Shown here: positions 13,110 through 14,062 of the stretch, piece after piece | Layout: the number at the start of each line of letters is the position of its first letter | Position numbering within the stretch: the first letter of the stretch is position 1 | Origin: an uncultured Alphaproteobacteria bacterium | GTDB lineage: Bacteria > Pseudomonadota > Alphaproteobacteria > Minwuiales > Minwuiaceae | Assembly (NCBI GenBank): GCA_913064755.1 | Contig: CAJYBQ010000031.1 | Span: 1 to 14,062 of the forward strand | Length of the DNA stretch: 14,062 bases | Reading direction: 5' to 3' | Made by a program: the position numbers and the translations under genes | Notes under the pieces: generated by a model | Databases searched by the model: none | Told to the model about the DNA's origin: nothing | What the model saw: the letters and a program-made list of their open reading frames with translations, nothing else

Positions 13110-14062
13110 ATGACAACGGAACCGGACAGCCCTGTCCGAAGGCCCCTCGACGGTATTCGCATCATCGACCTGTCGAACATGCTGATGGCCCCCTATACCA
13201 GCCAGATCCTGGGCGACATGGGGGCGGACGTGATCAAGGTGGAAGCACCGGGCGGCGATCCCGTGCGCGGCATCGGCCCCATGCGCAACCCGGGCATGGG
13301 CACCATCTTCCTGAACGTGAACCGCAGCAAGCGCAGCATCGTGCTGGACCTGAAACAGCCGGCCGGTCACGCCGCCATGATCGACCTGCTGCGCACGGCC
13401 GACGTGCTGCTCTACAACCGCCGTCCGCAGGTGATGGCACGCCTGGACCTGGGTTGGGAAACCGTCCGGGAACTGAACCCGCGCCTGATCTATGCCGGGC
13501 TGTTCGGCTATGGTCAGGACGGTCCCTATGCGGCGAAACCGGCCTTCGATGACCTGATACAGGGCGCCATCGGCATTCCGGCACTCAGCCAACGGGCCAA
13601 CGGTCACCCGCCGGCCTATGCACCGTCGGCAATCGTCGACCGGGGCGTCGCACTCTGGGCCGTCGGCCAGATCAATGCCGCGCTGGTGCACCAGTTGCGC
13701 AGCGGCGAGGGACAGCGCATCGACATGCCGATGTTCGAGATGATGGCCAGTTTCGTGCTGGGCGATCACATGGGTGGCGAGACCTTCGTCCCGCCCCTGG
13801 GGCCCAGCGGCTACAACCGCCTGCTGGTCCCGGACCGCCGCCCCTTCCCCACCCGCGACGGACATGTCTGCGTCATGCTCTACACCGACAGGCACTGGCG
13901 CGATTTCCTGCGCGGCATGGGGCGGCAGGCCGAGTTCGAATCGGATCCGCACTACGCCACACGGCCCACCCGGCCCCAGCCTACCGGCAGCTCCGATCGT
14001 GAACCAGCCCACCTGGCGAAGCGCTGCAGGCCTGCCGGCGTGCACGAACCGACCGACAGGCG
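13110..14062 (+). CDS. Class III CoA-transferase (CaiB/BaiF family), 3' end cut off
   Basis: Enzyme family that moves CoA between carboxylic acids through an aspartyl-CoA thioester intermediate. Seen are LDGIRIIDLSNMLMAPYTSQILGDMGADVIKVE (13-45), the SKRSIVLDLKQPAG region (73-86), LIYAGLFGYGQDGPYA (126-141), the PSAIVDRG segment with D177, the likely catalytic aspartate, and GEGQRIDMPMFEMM (199-212). 317 codons are present; the family is about 400 residues, so the end lies outside the window. The ATG at 13110 is 2 nt after the dehydrogenase stop, so the pair is translationally coupled and probably works in sequence: acid activation, then oxidation. From about residue 284 (position 13960) the frame stops looking like the family, which may reflect indels near the sequence end. 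The acid substrate is unknown. Confidence 0.9.
   Translation, partial: MTTEPDSPVRRPLDGIRIIDLSNMLMAPYTSQILGDMGADVIKVEAPGGDPVRGIGPMRNPGMGTIFLNVNRSKRSIVLDLKQPAGHAAMIDLLRTADVLLYNRRPQVMARLDLGWETVRELNPRLIYAGLFGYGQDGPYAAKPAFDDLIQGAIGIPALSQRANGHPPAYAPSAIVDRGVALWAVGQINAALVHQLRSGEGQRIDMPMFEMMASFVLGDHMGGETFVPPLGPSGYNRLLVPDRRPFPTRDGHVCVMLYTDRHWRDFLRGMGRQAEFESDPHYATRPTRPQPTGSSDREPAHLAKRCRPAGVHEPTDR

Noticed and set aside
13101..14045. Minus-strand 314-codon frame opposite the CoA-transferase
   Set aside because: The plus strand carries canonical CaiB/BaiF motifs in a frame coupled to the dehydrogenase; the antisense frame has none.

Overview
This is a high-GC stretch of bacterial chromosome, most likely from an alphaproteobacterium and possibly Rhodospirillales-like. 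That placement is an inference from the gene content: a tripartite TRAP transporter, a plant/alphaproteobacterial-type glutamate-cysteine ligase next to rsmE, a PAS_5-type protein, and many acyl-CoA genes. No rRNA, tRNA, CRISPR array, transposase or phage gene is visible. Coding density is high, and the only sizeable intergenic stretch is about 260 bp (4413-4672).

Layout. (1) 1-3361, plus strand: the tail of a VOC/glyoxalase-type protein, then a complete TRAP transporter (periplasmic binding protein, small membrane subunit DctQ, large membrane subunit DctM). A strong GNRA-capped hairpin lies between the binding protein and the membrane subunits. (2) 3417-4412, minus strand: a putative metalloprotease-like protein of the SprA-related family with an HEQAH motif, divergent from a PAS_5 protein (4673-5170, plus). 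The region between them holds two inverted repeats and is AT-rich. (3) 5201-7779, minus strand: an amidohydrolase, an ECHDC3-like crotonase lacking both classical catalytic glutamates, and a CoA-binding-domain protein whose start lies 3 nt from the crotonase stop. (4) 7889-11021, plus strand: rsmE, gshA (first step of glutathione synthesis) and an EamA/DMT-family permease. (5) 11079-14062, plus strand: an IclR-family regulator, an acyl-CoA dehydrogenase and a class III (CaiB/BaiF) CoA-transferase cut by the window edge. The regulator begins inside a 10-bp perfect inverted repeat and has no Shine-Dalgarno sequence.

How the genes fit together. The TRAP system takes up an unidentified, probably carboxylate, solute. 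The last block looks like a self-regulated module: the CoA-transferase would activate an acid, the dehydrogenase would act on the acyl-CoA, and the IclR protein would sense an intermediate. The minus-strand block is probably another CoA or ring-acid metabolism cluster. rsmE and gshA are housekeeping genes. No wholly new system is evident. The best leads are the IclR operator/leaderless start, the two CoA enzymes with non-standard catalytic residues, the SprA-related gene with its divergent control region, and the dctP-dctQ hairpin. The last 100 or so bases of the CoA-transferase do not read as a normal family member in one frame and may contain sequencing indels.
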